This document shows, piece after piece, positions 44,466-56,000 of a stretch of 64,000 nt of DNA. The notes beneath the pieces are model-generated. The model searched no databases, was not told the origin of the DNA, and worked only from the letters and a program-made list of their open reading frames with translations. Source of the stretch: Tridacna crocea (Eukaryota > Mollusca > Bivalvia > Cardiida > Cardiidae); the NCBI GenBank assembly GCA_943736015.1, contig OX031072.1, forward strand, positions 10,381,501 through 10,445,500. The letters are read 5' to 3'. Within the stretch, counting starts at the first letter, position 1; each line of letters starts with the position of its first letter. The position numbers and the translations under genes are program-made.

Positions 44466-44759
44466 CCTCTATTTATCTTCAAATTCCATGCAACACTTGT
44501 TTTGCAAAGTAGTCTGGTTCTGTGCCCAGAATGCCCAGATTAGATAGATGTATATTTGTAGAATGCAATCAAGAGGGAGATAATGTAGAATATCACCATA
44601 AATACAACTAGGCCTATATAGAAACAATGCAGGCAAAGACATTTAGTACATGTATTTGTTTGTTTTTGTGTTGTTTAACACCATTTACAACATTGTTTCA
44701 GTTACATCATTGTTACCAGTGCATCTATTCATCTTTTTCTTGGATTGAGTGGCAAACCG

Positions 44760-44991
44760 TTAACTCACTACCACACATCAAAAATTTTGACCTGTCCAAT
44801 TTGAAAGCTTTTGCAGAAGACAAAAGAAATGTGACTTAAAAAAAAAATGAAGTTTGTGCAGGAAAGGGTAGAAAAACATTGTGGGAAAAGGATAAATGCT
44901 GTTACCAGCATTGTGTCATTTTCTCACAATGTTTTCAAAAACATTTTGTCTCAGGGTTTTTAAAAGTCGGGATTTTGTGGTAAAGAGTTAA
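44760..44991 (-). mobile_element. TTAA palindrome MITE
   Basis: TTAACTCACTACCACAC at the left and GTGGTAAAGAGTTAA at the right. It corresponds to 3474-3696, with unpaired changes in the right arm. Confidence 0.85.
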
Positions 44992-45049
44992 CAAAAGTTC
45001 AGTTCAAAGTTTAATTATTCAATCAGTGACAGTATCAAGATAACCCAAT

Positions 45050-45210
45050 GAGAAAATTGTGGACTTTACGAATTGAAACCAATTGCAGACAACAAACTGA
45101 ATGAAGTTATGGAAAAATGCAGAAAGCAGTTTTACAAAGGAAAGGTTATCAGGATGCCATCCTTTTCCCAGAATGTTTTTAAAAACCCTTTCATGTGACC
45201 AAAGTTGGCC
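45050..45210 (-). mobile_element. Decayed TTAA palindrome MITE
   Basis: Counterpart of 3755-3915, recognisable by GCAGACAACAAACTGAAT and CCATCCTTTTCCCAGAATG. Confidence 0.45.
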
Positions 45211-45283
45211 TAATGGCATTTATATTTCAAAGCAAAGAAACAACAGTGCTTGCTAGTTCATATTTTCTTTTTCTCTCATAATT

Positions 45284-46517
45284 ATACCCCCCAAAACTCT
45301 GTTTGGGGGGTATATAGGAGTCAGCTTGTCGGTCCGTCCGTCTGTCCGTCCGTGCGTCCGTCCGTCCGTCCGTCCGTCGGTCGGTCGGTCTGTAGCTTTT
45401 TGTCCGCTCTATTTCTCATAAACTACTGGACAAATTTTATTCAAACTTCACAGGTAAACTCAGTATCAAGCGGAGATGTGCATATCAAATGTTGGTTATG
45501 GTTCATTGATTTTTCACTGAGTTATGGCCCTTTCATGAAATTTCTTGTCCGCTCTTTTTCTCATCAACTATTGGACAGATTTGGTTCAAACTACACAAAA
45601 AGACTCAGTATAAAGCAGAGATGTGCATATCCTATTTTGGTTGTGGTATATATAGGTTTCATGGAGTAATGGCCCTTTGATGATTCTGGACAAATTTCTT
45701 TTTCATACTTGAATTTTGTCCGGAGTATATCTCCAAAACTATACTAGCTAGGGTTATGAAATTTCATGGGTGGATAGATCTCATCGAGGGGGAGTGCAGT
45801 GCACAGGAATCATAACTCTTGCTAGCTTAATTTTTGAGTTATTGCCCTTTGTTGTTTTTTTATACTTGAATTTTGTCCGGAGCGTATCTCCAAAACTATA
45901 CTAGCTAGGGTTATGAAATTTCATGGGTGGATAGATCTCACCAAGGGGAGTGCAGTGCACAGAAATTATAACTCTTGCTTGCTTAGTTTTTGAGTTATTG
46001 CCCTTTGTTGTTTTTAATACTTGAATTTGGTCCGGAGTTTATCTCCAAAACTATACTAGCTAGGGTTATGAAATTTCATGGCTCGATAGATCTCACCAAG
46101 GGGAAGTGCAGTGCACAAGAATCATAACTCCTGCTCGCTTAATTTTTGAGTTATTGCCCTTTGTCGTTTTTAATACTTGAATTTTGTCCGGAGCGTATCT
46201 CCAAAACTATACTAGCAAGGGTTATGAAATTTCATGGGTGGATAGATCTCATCAAGGGGGAGTGCAGTGCACAGGAATCATAACTCTTGCTCGCTTAATT
46301 TTTGAGTTATTGCCCTTTGTCGTTTTTCATACTTGAATTTGGTCCGGTGTATGCCCCAGCTTAACAACTTGGGGTAAGACGGGCGTATCTTGCGCCAATT
46401 TGCCGCTCATGTTCAACTCTTACTTTCGTACTCAACCATTCTGCATTCTGTGACAAAGACCTGTTTGGTGGTAAGGAGCTGGTGGGGGGTATGATCACGT
46501 TGAGTGATAGCTCTAGT
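45284..46517 (+). mobile_element. Helentron-like (HINE/pearl-type) element, four ~157-bp units
   Basis: Same head (ATACCCCCCAAAAC), TCCGTCCG stretch and 3' end (GGTGGGGGGTATGATCAC ... GCTCTAGTT) as 20530-22199, but four tandem units (near 45734, 45893, 46049 and 46205). Copy A at ~4260 shows the empty site CATAATTTTTTCAAATG, so insertion caused no target duplication and followed the segmental duplication. Confidence 0.85.
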
Positions 46518-46648
46518 TTTTTCAAATGCACACTTCATCAGGATTGTAAATATCGCATGATTGTTTTGGTAAAAGATAGCAATTTAGATATCATATCAAG
46601 CATTAAGAAATTATGCATAATAATTAGATCGACAAACAATCCATTGTT

Positions 46649-46857
46649 TTAACAACACTATTGTATATATGGCTTCTCAAAACATTGCGGGAAAAGGAGA
46701 AAATGCTGGAAAATGCTACAGCATTTTCTCCTTTTCCGACAATATTTTCTACTCTTTCTCATTCAAATCCCAGTGTTTTGAACCTCATTGCACTTATCAT
46801 CTGCAAATACCTTGAATTTGGACAAGTCTAAAATATTGCAGTTTGGTAAACAATTCA
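46649..46857 (+). mobile_element. TTAA palindrome MITE
   Basis: TTAACAACACTATTG at the left, core at ~46678-46752 with an expanded centre (GGAAAATGCTAC), right end TTTGGTAAACAATTCAA. Copy A keeps its left 40 bp only. Confidence 0.75.
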
Positions 46858-47326
46858 AATCCTAATTCACGGTGATTATCCAGACATGTGACAAGGACGT
46901 TTCTGATCTCTCCTGCTGAAATCTATTTTTTTCCAAACTTTATTAGCAACATATATTGGATAGTTGAGGCCATGGCTATCTTCCCCATATCCTTACAGTA
47001 ATCATTATTTTAATCACATACCATTTTGTGACTTTGCGAATTTTTACAGATTAAGGTTCAAGTGCAGATTGACTGTGCAATTTTAAAACTGTTCATAAAT
47101 TCGGACAAGTGGCATGATAACAGTTATTAATGTGCTATTCAGATCCAGATAAGGTTATGTGCTTAAACAAACCAGCTGAAATATGTCATACATTATTGGT
47201 TTTACGGGAGAACAATGTGGGAAAACGTTTGATTAATCTTTGTGAGCAATTTCACTTCTTTTCATAATGTTTTTAAAATTGCTGTGGCAACTGTGTCGGA
47301 TTGGGGGAGATACACTAGACATGGGG

Positions 47327-49358
47327 CACGCATTCTCAATAAAGCGGTGCAATTTGGATTGAAAATATGTAAAAAATCAACTTCATGCTATCAGTGTTAT
47401 GGATCTTTACCCTTTTAGTCTTACCATTGAAGACGATAAATCTAAAATATTTTGAACATCAGTGGTCACGTTTTCTCACAATCTATCATGGAAAAGGGCT
47501 GCCTAAAACATATTTTTTTCTTTCATTTGAAAGGTTTGTTATCTGTTTGATTGTGAATTTTAGATACACCAAATTAATGCTTATCTAATATCAAGTCTGT
47601 CAATCTTTCTTTATACATAAACTTTGACAACCTGTGTTCAGAATCATCAAGTTTGTTATATGTATTGTTACTTTTTCGTCTTCCTCAGCACTAAGAAATT
47701 ATAGACATTTATGATATGCAGTTGTATTTTCTTTGAGACGTAAACATACGCCAACTGACACTAGCTATAAATTTTTAATATAGGTTTCTTTTGGCGTTTT
47801 CACAAGTGGATTAGAACCTCGCATGTATATATAGCGTAAATTATCTCTGTAAATATCGGCACAATGTATGACGTATCTTCTGGGCAGATAGAAATTTCAC
47901 AACAGTGAAATCTAACGAACCTTTCGTGAAAGACTTACACAACGTTTCTCCAAATACACCAAAGTCTGCTCACAATTAAACACATAATAATCTATTTCCA
48001 TGTTAAATGGAACTACTTGAAGCATGAAAACAACGTTTCATTAGAAAAAAAGTTGAAGTGAAACTGTTCTTTAACAAAAAGAAAGGTTCGTTACTACAAT
48101 TCCTAAGGGTGGTTTTTTTTCTGATGTTAACCTATGACCACAAAACCTAATTACTGGATTTCAGTTCTTTTGAAGCCATACTGGCAATGTTCAGTCATTC
48201 CGCATCATATTGACAAGTTTAACCCTTTACCAGACAATCCCGACTTTTAACGACCCTAAAAAGAAGTCTTTGGAAAACATAAGAAACCATGCAATATTTT
48301 CTTCATTTCCCGCAATGTTTTCTATCCATCCTAAAACAAAATTAAATTTATCAATCACATTTATTTTCTCGTCTGCAAATGCTTTCAATTTTGAACAATT
48401 TAAAATTGTGTCGTTTGGTAAAGAGTTAAAGTAAAGTTTGAACAATGAAAGGTTCGTAATATTTTGAAACACGCTACAATATAGTTTCAGATATCTTTTT
48501 CGTACCTACTGTCGAAAATCGTTACTTTTGTATCTATGACTTTGTGTTACACACATAAAGCACGAAAAAAATGCTAATTAAATTTTTTTTGTTTGGAAGC
48601 CGTAACAAACCTTTCATTACGAACCTTTCTTTCGACCCTTTTGTTCTCAAAATTTTCTAATCGATGCTAAATAAGTAGATCTTACATACATGTTTGGCGT
48701 TTGATTATTTAGTTGGATGTGTGGCATAAGTGATTTCATGAATAGTCGACACGTTACGACTTTTTAATCGGTAACAAACCTTTCAAGTTAAAAACATAAC
48801 TTGATTAGCTGAGTTTGAAATAGGATTGTCAGGCAGAAATTAGCGCTCTAGTTCTTTATGCCTGATTCATTTATATAGGCCACAAATATTACTATTTGAA
48901 ATGCATTTTTGCAACGATATTGGTTAGAGAATATTTTATTTAACTATTATTTAAACTATGTAACGAACCTTTCCACTACTTTGACGACAAACGTAAAACT
49001 GAAATAATTTTACTAAAGGAAACATCTGCCATCTAGATGTGCTCGAAAAATAAACTCTATATATCAAAGACTTTAGTGGGTAAAGCTAATTAACGACTGG
49101 GTAAACGATATAGATAAATGATAATTTCCAACCTGAAAAACGAGAAAGCGACAGTAACGAAACTGTCATTTTGATAGAATAGTTACCTTTTATAAAATTA
49201 TACAATGATACATAAAAAGTACTACTGATGTGATTGTACTCCTTGATATGCCAGGTAACTTTGTGCATATAAATGAATTCTCCAGGATCTCACTGGTGGC
49301 TGTAAACTATTGACGACACCCAAAATTACGATTTGCACCGCTTTATTGAGAATGAGCG
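47327..49358. mobile_element. 2.03-kb transposon with 4-bp target duplication
   Basis: Inverted ends of ~28 bp (CATTCTCAATAAAGCGGTGC at the left, its inverse at the right) lie between GGGG (47323-47326 and 49359-49362). Copy A shows the empty site ACACGGGGACGTG. TTACGAACCTTTC-type motifs recur seven times in both orientations (47913, 48081, 48447, 48602, 48617, 48771, 48961). No transposase frame is present, so it is non-autonomous. Four-bp duplications are known from several superfamilies (for example Sola and Chapaev), so the family is left open. A MITE is nested at 48219-48429. Confidence 0.85.
48219..48429 (+). mobile_element. TTAA palindrome MITE nested in transposon
   Basis: TTAACCCTTTACCAGACAAT at the left and GTCGTTTGGTAAAGAGTTAA at the right. 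Most of the palindrome is deleted (AACCATGCAATATTTTC). It is nested in a copy-B-only transposon, so it came later than the duplication, or arrived with that transposon. Confidence 0.85.
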
Positions 49359-49746
49359 GGGGACGTGAAAGTTGAGGAGTGTGCTTTCTCAGTGCAGTCT
49401 GATCTTGATCTACTCAATCCACTGTACTAACCGTTATTTCCCATTCAAAATTTTGGCGGTTGATATTTACCAACAAAATACATTACAAGGGAGACAATCC
49501 ACTAGCTACGAAAAAAAGAATATTAAATAACTTCCTTCAGTAATTTATCCTCAAATCTATCTATATTTATATTCCTGTAATCAAAGAATGTAAAAATTGA
49601 TAACATCTACCGTCAGACGTAATTTTAAGAAAACGTATTATACATCGATCGTCTCGGCAGAGTAGATCTCATTCAGTGAAGTGTATACAGGTCTACAAAC
49701 GTACAGGCCATTGCAGGGGAGGTGACTCCTGTATATCAAGAGGGTA

Positions 49747-49945
49747 AGAGTTTTCTCCCTTAGACCATAAAACGGTTGGTACCGCTAAAGGTCAATCATC
49801 CAGGGATCTTTAAGTGACATAGAGTAAGGCATGGTGTACAAGAGTTCTCTCCCTTAGACCATAAATCGTTCGGTACCGCTAAATGTCATTCAATAAGGGA
49901 TCTTTGAGTGACATAGAGTAAAGGTCGGTGTAAGAGTTTTCTCCC
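49747..49945 (+). repeat. ~93-bp tandem repeats upstream of MRPL20 (copy B)
   Basis: AAGAGTT(T/C)TCTCCCTTAGAC blocks, as at 5220-5420. The array ends ~90 bp before the MRPL20 start codon. Confidence 0.75.
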
Positions 49946-50033
49946 TTTGACTAAAAAAAGTTAATGAACGAAGCGAATTGACATTGAACTCGACAAATTT
50001 TAATCTGCTTGTTGCTTTAATCGGAAAGTAATC

Positions 50034-53000
50034 ATGGTGTTTCCAGCAAGATTTCTATTTCAACAAATAAGATACAAAGCGCCAAGATCAAGACTGTTCA
50101 AAAGACTGCAGATGAAAAGACTCGCAGCGGTACGTATATCTTGTCTAATATTCGGACAAACCTTGTTTTCGGATGAATTTGACCAACCAGTGACATATGC
50201 ACGAATATTGGTCTAATTTCGTTTTGGAACTTCAAAATTGTAGTTTACAAAACAATCCCTAATTTTTTCAAACCAAAGATAGAAGGCTTTTGAAAAACGT
50301 TGTGGGAAAAGAAAAAATGCTTTCTCCTTTTACCACACAGTTTTCTACCCAGCAGGAAACCAATTTCAACTTCGAAGTTATGTTTATTTGCATGATATTT
50401 ACCTGACTGTCTTGTACACACTGTAGAAAATTCATACTGCGAGGCCGACTGTCGTGTACTCAATGAAGGAAAACTCATTGGGTGCTTGACGGTCATGCCC
50501 GGACTGATGAAATACTGTCTCGTAGGCACGTCTTAGGTGTGCGCTATTTCAGATTTCTTCATTCAGTACACGAGCGGTCGTGTCCGCACTGAAGAATCGG
50601 ACTCTTACGTACACTGTGTAAATGGGTTGGGCCAAAACGCAGACTTTTATGTGAACCATCACGGCGCAGACGGTCTCATTGGAGCACACGGCATTTATAC
50701 AGGGTGTCACAGAACAAATGCACAAGCATAGCTGGCATCCTTTTTATACATCCGAAGGCTCGTATTACCTTATACTGTACACTCGGTCGTCCGTCCGTCT
50801 GTCTGTTTGCAGTTTCTTGTGTGCGCAACTCCTCCTACAGTTTCCATCAGAATTAGAACTATATGAAATTTGCCACATGGTATACAGTCGTTTCTGCACC
50901 CAGTCATTGCTCCACTGAGACGGTCTACGCCATGCCAGTTCATATACCATGTCTGCGTTTTGGTCCAACCCATTACCACAGTGTATGTAAGAGTCCCAAT
51001 TCTTCAGTGCGGACACAACCGCTCGTGTACTGAATGAAGAAATCGGAAATAGCGCGCACATAAGTCGTGCCTCCAAGACTATATTTCATCAGACCGGGCA
51101 CAACAGTCGGGCACCCAAGAAGTTTTCCTTCATTGAGTACATGACAGTCTGGCACCCAAGAAGTTTTCCTTCATTGAGTACACGACAGTCGCCCTCGCAG
51201 TATAAATTTTCTTCAGTACGTACACGACGGTCAGGTAAATAGTCACTTTGATGTTTATTTTGTCGTCTGCAAGTGCTTACAATTTGGACAAGACTAAAAT
51301 TTTGTTTAAGAGTTAAGCATACTTATTTATTTATTTTTCCTTTTTTTTTTCTTACAGAAATTATGTCAAAATTTGTCTCGTAGCTCATGTGAAGGAATTT
51401 GCAGTTAGAAATATAAAAAACTTTCTCTGAAAAGGAAAAAAATGTTGCTAACAGCAAAAAATCAGCCAAGCAACATTTTCATAGCTGCTACAAAGATACA
51501 TGACTGAATGGTTTTTGCCAGGGTATACTCTAGATCTTGTTTTTGATTGTCAGAGGTGAATAATAAAGAAGTGACAGTATGGGAAACAGGTTTCACTGCA
51601 TCTCTTCATTACATCAAGCAATTCACCACAGATTTACAGATCCATTCGATCCATTTTGTGTAACAAGCAAACTTAACTCTTTACCACACATCTACTCTAA
51701 ATTTTATACTTGTCCAAATCAAAAGCATCTGCAGACATCAAAATGAAAGAGTTAACAATTAAAATTTCTGTTTTGAGAAGGGTAGAAAATATTGTGAAAA
51801 AAGGAGAAAATGCTGGTTACCAGCATTTTCTCCTTTTCCCACAATATTTTCAAAAGGCTTCATTCCCAGGGTCGTCAAAACTAGGGATTGTGTGGTAAAG
51901 AGTTAAATCATGATGTAGAATGGTCCTTGGACATGCAGAAAATTGATACAGAATCTTTTTGGAGATGCATAAAACCTTTTAATTTTACAGAGTATGGTTC
52001 CAACGGATTTTGAATGGCGCCTATTTTTTAAAAGGAATTCAGCCAGTGATTTCAATGTGAAAAATGAATTAAAATGAGTAATGTTGAAATTCTGTGGGTT
52101 TTTTTTTTCAGAAATTTACAGGAAGATCATGGAACTGTTACACACTTGGTATAAGATTGGTGAACAGGGCTTTACAGTATTCTACAAAGGAGTTAGAAAG
52201 AAAACCAGCTGTTTTAGCAAGGGTAAGGGATGATAAACGCTTGTATGTTAACTACTTTAACTGTTTATCACACGATCCCAACTTAAAAGACCTTGACAAA
52301 GAAGCTTTTTGAAAACATTGTGGGAAAAGGAGAAAATGCTGGTAACCTGCATTTTCTCCTTTTCCTACAATGTTTTCTTACCTCCAAAAACAAAATTTAG
52401 TTTTTCAGGGACATTTATTTTATTTTCTGTAAACACTTTGAATTTGGACGTCTTCAATTTTTTTGTACGGTAAAGAGTTTAAACTTTGTTATGTGGTAAA
52501 ATGAGTTAATTCTTTCAAATGACCAAATTTTACACTGGTCCAGATTTAAAGTATTCACAAGCGACAAAATAAATGTGGCAGAAGTAATAGAAATTGCAGA
52601 CCGCGCAGGCTGACCTGGGCTGAAACTTTTTGCTATTGGTCAGGACAAAGGAGCTGTTTACCTATTGAGTTAATAGGCTGTTATAAAAAACAGACTTTAG
52701 GGATGTATATAATACTCTGATGACATGCTTGGTATCATATATCATGGAGATGTATTAACTCTTTACCAAACAACAAAATTTTGGACTCAACCAAAGTGAA
52801 AGCATTTGCAGACGACAAAATTATTGTTGCTCAAAAGGTGACTGCACACTTTCATGGGGTGGAAAACAATATGGGAAAAGAAGAAAATGCTGGTTTCCAG
52901 CATTTTCTCCTTTTTCCGAAATGTTTTCAAAAGCATTCTCTCTCAGGGTTGTTAAAACTTGGGAGTAAAGAGCTAAGCCCTCTTTTGCCAGAGCTTAGCT

Positions 53001-56000
53001 CATGTATAAATGTTCCTTGCTTTGGCAAAAGGGGGTTCACTGCATCCCACCATACCTAGTACATCATCCAATTATCATAAATTCGTAAAATAGAGTCAAC
53101 ATTTTTTTGCTTTTAGAAAAAAGTTTTGATGCAAGTCAGCCTGTGTGGACCGTGCAGGCTGACCTGGGTCAACATCTTTTGCAGATACATGGTACCTTTT
53201 TTTTCCCTTTCACCTCAAATCAAGTCAATGGACTTTTGTCCTTAGACTTCAACCCTTTACCAAATGACAAAATTTTAGATTTGACAAATTCAAAGCATTT
53301 GCAAACAAATTAAACATGACCAAAATATTGGGAATTGTTTTTGAAGGATAGAAAATATTGTTGGAAAAGGAGAGAATACTGATAAACAGCATTTTCTCAC
53401 TTTCCCTTATTTGCAAAAAGTCTTCTTCCTCAAGGTGATTAAAAGCCAGGATTGTGTGGTAAAGGATTATTGTTTCACAAAATAAGGAGGGAATGGGTTA
53501 AAATCTGGCTCAAAACTGCCAGAAAACAAGTATAAGATCGAGTATTTATCTATCTTTAATTGTTAAATTACTAATCTATCGAGTAGGATGGTCACTCCCC
53601 ACTCTCAAAAAAACCTCATTTTCTGGATCAATTATATTGTCGTTTTTCCTCTTTAATTTTCAGCTGTATGAGACAAGGCTGGAAGCTGCTTGCTTAGAAC
53701 ATGATATGGATAAAAGATACTTTCTAACATCTCTAGCTGAGGTATGAATGATTTCTAAATTTAAATGAGCCATGCTTTGTGGAGAGGGAATCTTATACAT
53801 CTTTGTGATGCATTTCGTCAAGCAAGTTTGTCATAAACATGTAATTATGGATCTATATCATCTTTTTTGTCCAGCCTACTTAATCAGTAGGTGGAATGGT
53901 GTTTTGACATGGAGAAAATTGAAAACTAGCAAGAAGTTTTGGCCCATGTCAGTCTGTGTGGACAACGAAGTCTGACATGGGTTGGTATTTTTTTACAAAT
54001 GGACCAAGCCCCCATTAACTTTTTACCAAACAACAAAGTTTTAGACATATCCAAATTGAAAGCATTTGCAGAAAAAAAAAGTGACTAAAAAATGAAACTT
54101 GATTTTTGCTGAACAGAAAACATTGTGGGAAAAGGAGAAAATGCTGGTTACCTGCATTTTCTCCTTTTCCCATGATGTTTTCAGAAGGCTTCTTTCTCAG
54201 GGTCGTTAAAACCAGGGATTGTTTGGTAAAGAATTAACAATGCATGACTCAAACGTGATATTCAAGAAAAAATGTAATCTGTCTTTTGAACAGACAAAAA
54301 AACATTGTGGGAATAGGAGAAAATGCTGGCTACCAAGCCCACCAAACAAATTAAGTTTTCTTTTTTCTTTTTTCAACTGTGGGTTCATCAAACACACTAA
54401 AAGCAAAATTGAACCTTTTTTATTTCATGAAGCAATATAAATATCTTAAGCAATAAATGTCTTTGTTTAGTTTAATCTATTACCACACAATCCCTACTTT
54501 TGATGACCCAGAGAAAGAAGCCTTTAGAAAACATTGTGGGAAAAGGAGAAAATGCTGGTAACCAGCATTTTCTCCTTTTCCCACAATGTTTTCTACCCTC
54601 ACAAAACAAATTTAAAATTTTCAGTCACTTGTATTTTGTCGTCTGCAAATGATTGACATTTGGTAAAGAGTTAACTTAACTAAATTCTACAAGTTGGTTA
54701 TAACTGACTGATAATGAATTAGAATTGAAATATATTGGTGAGTAAATGCGAGTAGAGTGACTCAGCCCCCATTGGCCTATTGTAATCATGCTTTTTATTT
54801 TCAGCATGATATCAACTTGGATAGAGAAACACTGGCAAATTTGGCTATTTATGAACCAAGAACTTTTCAGGTAAGCTCATTTTGGGCCTCACTAATAATA
54901 ATAATACCTGTAATATGAATACATCTGAGAAAACTGGATTTAACCCTGTACCACACAATCCCGAATTTTAACGACCCCCAAAGACATAGCTTTTGGAAGA
55001 CCTTGTAGGTAAAGGAGAAAATGTTGGTAACCAGCATTTTTTCCTTTTCCCACAAGGTTTTCTACTCTTTCACAGACAATTACAATCATTTCAGCCAAAT
55101 TGAAAGTATCATCTGCAAGCGCTTTCAATTTGGACTCGTCTAAAATTTTGTCGTGTGGTAAAGAGCTAATGCATTTGCAAAAAATATCCACCCAGATCAG
55201 CCAGTACAGTTCACACAGGCTAATTTGGGTTGAAAGTTTTTGCTATTGGTCAAGTTTCCACATGTCAAAGGACCAATCTTTCTTGGAATTCAGTCACATG
55301 TTAGGTACAAAATAAATGTTATGGTTTCATAATTAAAACTTTAATCCCTGTGCTTGATATTATTAGTAATATGGAAATGCACTATACCCCTTTTGCTCAA
55401 AGGCTGCTCGTATGTGGCCTGCAACACGCAAAAAAGGACACTTGGACATTTGCATAATGTTTGTCTCGGATCAGCCTGCGCAGTATGCACAGGTCATTCC
55501 AAAACTACTTTTTCCATGTCTATTTGATTTTCTGTTTTGTCTACTATAGTACAAAATTTAATGTATTCGTATAGAGGCATCTCAGATTAGCCTGCGCGTC
55601 ATGTGCATGCTGATTCAGGACGACACTTTACGTAAACGTCCGAACACCCCATTTTGTGTGTTGGAGGCCACATTTAATCAGGGAGACATGGCCCTGAAAG
55701 CTGTTACCCCCATCTTTTAGTGACATTGAGGAAAAGGGCTTTTAAAAACACTGAGGGAAAAAAAGATGAAATCCAGCATTTTGCTCCTTTTCCTTATTCT
55801 TTGAGCCACATATGCCTATCTGAAAGTCATTTGACAATTCCAAAATTTTGTTATCTTTGATAGAGTCAAGTGAGTCTTTTTAATACAAATTACAAATTTT
55901 CAGTCACTTTTATTTTGTTGTCTGCAAATGCTTTCGGTTTAGACAAACCTAAAATTTTGTCGTTTGGCAATGAGTTAAAGCATGGGATTGTGTTGTATTG

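Larger units (their letters stand above)
33961..53532 (+). repeat. Segmental duplication, copy B
   Basis: Direct copy of 1-8175, enlarged by insertions missing from A: the retrotransposon and TTAA-element block at ~36441-43411, a foldback at 44314-44465, a Helentron-like element at 45284-46517, a 2.03-kb transposon at 47327-49358 and a MITE at 52755-52976. Each is absent at the corresponding place in copy A. For the Helentron-like element and the 2.03-kb transposon, copy A shows the empty site base for base. Confidence 0.9.

Noticed and set aside
45250..45669. 139-codon frame with Ser-Val-Arg-Pro repeats
   Set aside because: It reads through the GTCCGTCC stretch and head of the Helentron-like element. 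The repeated residues mirror the simple repeat.
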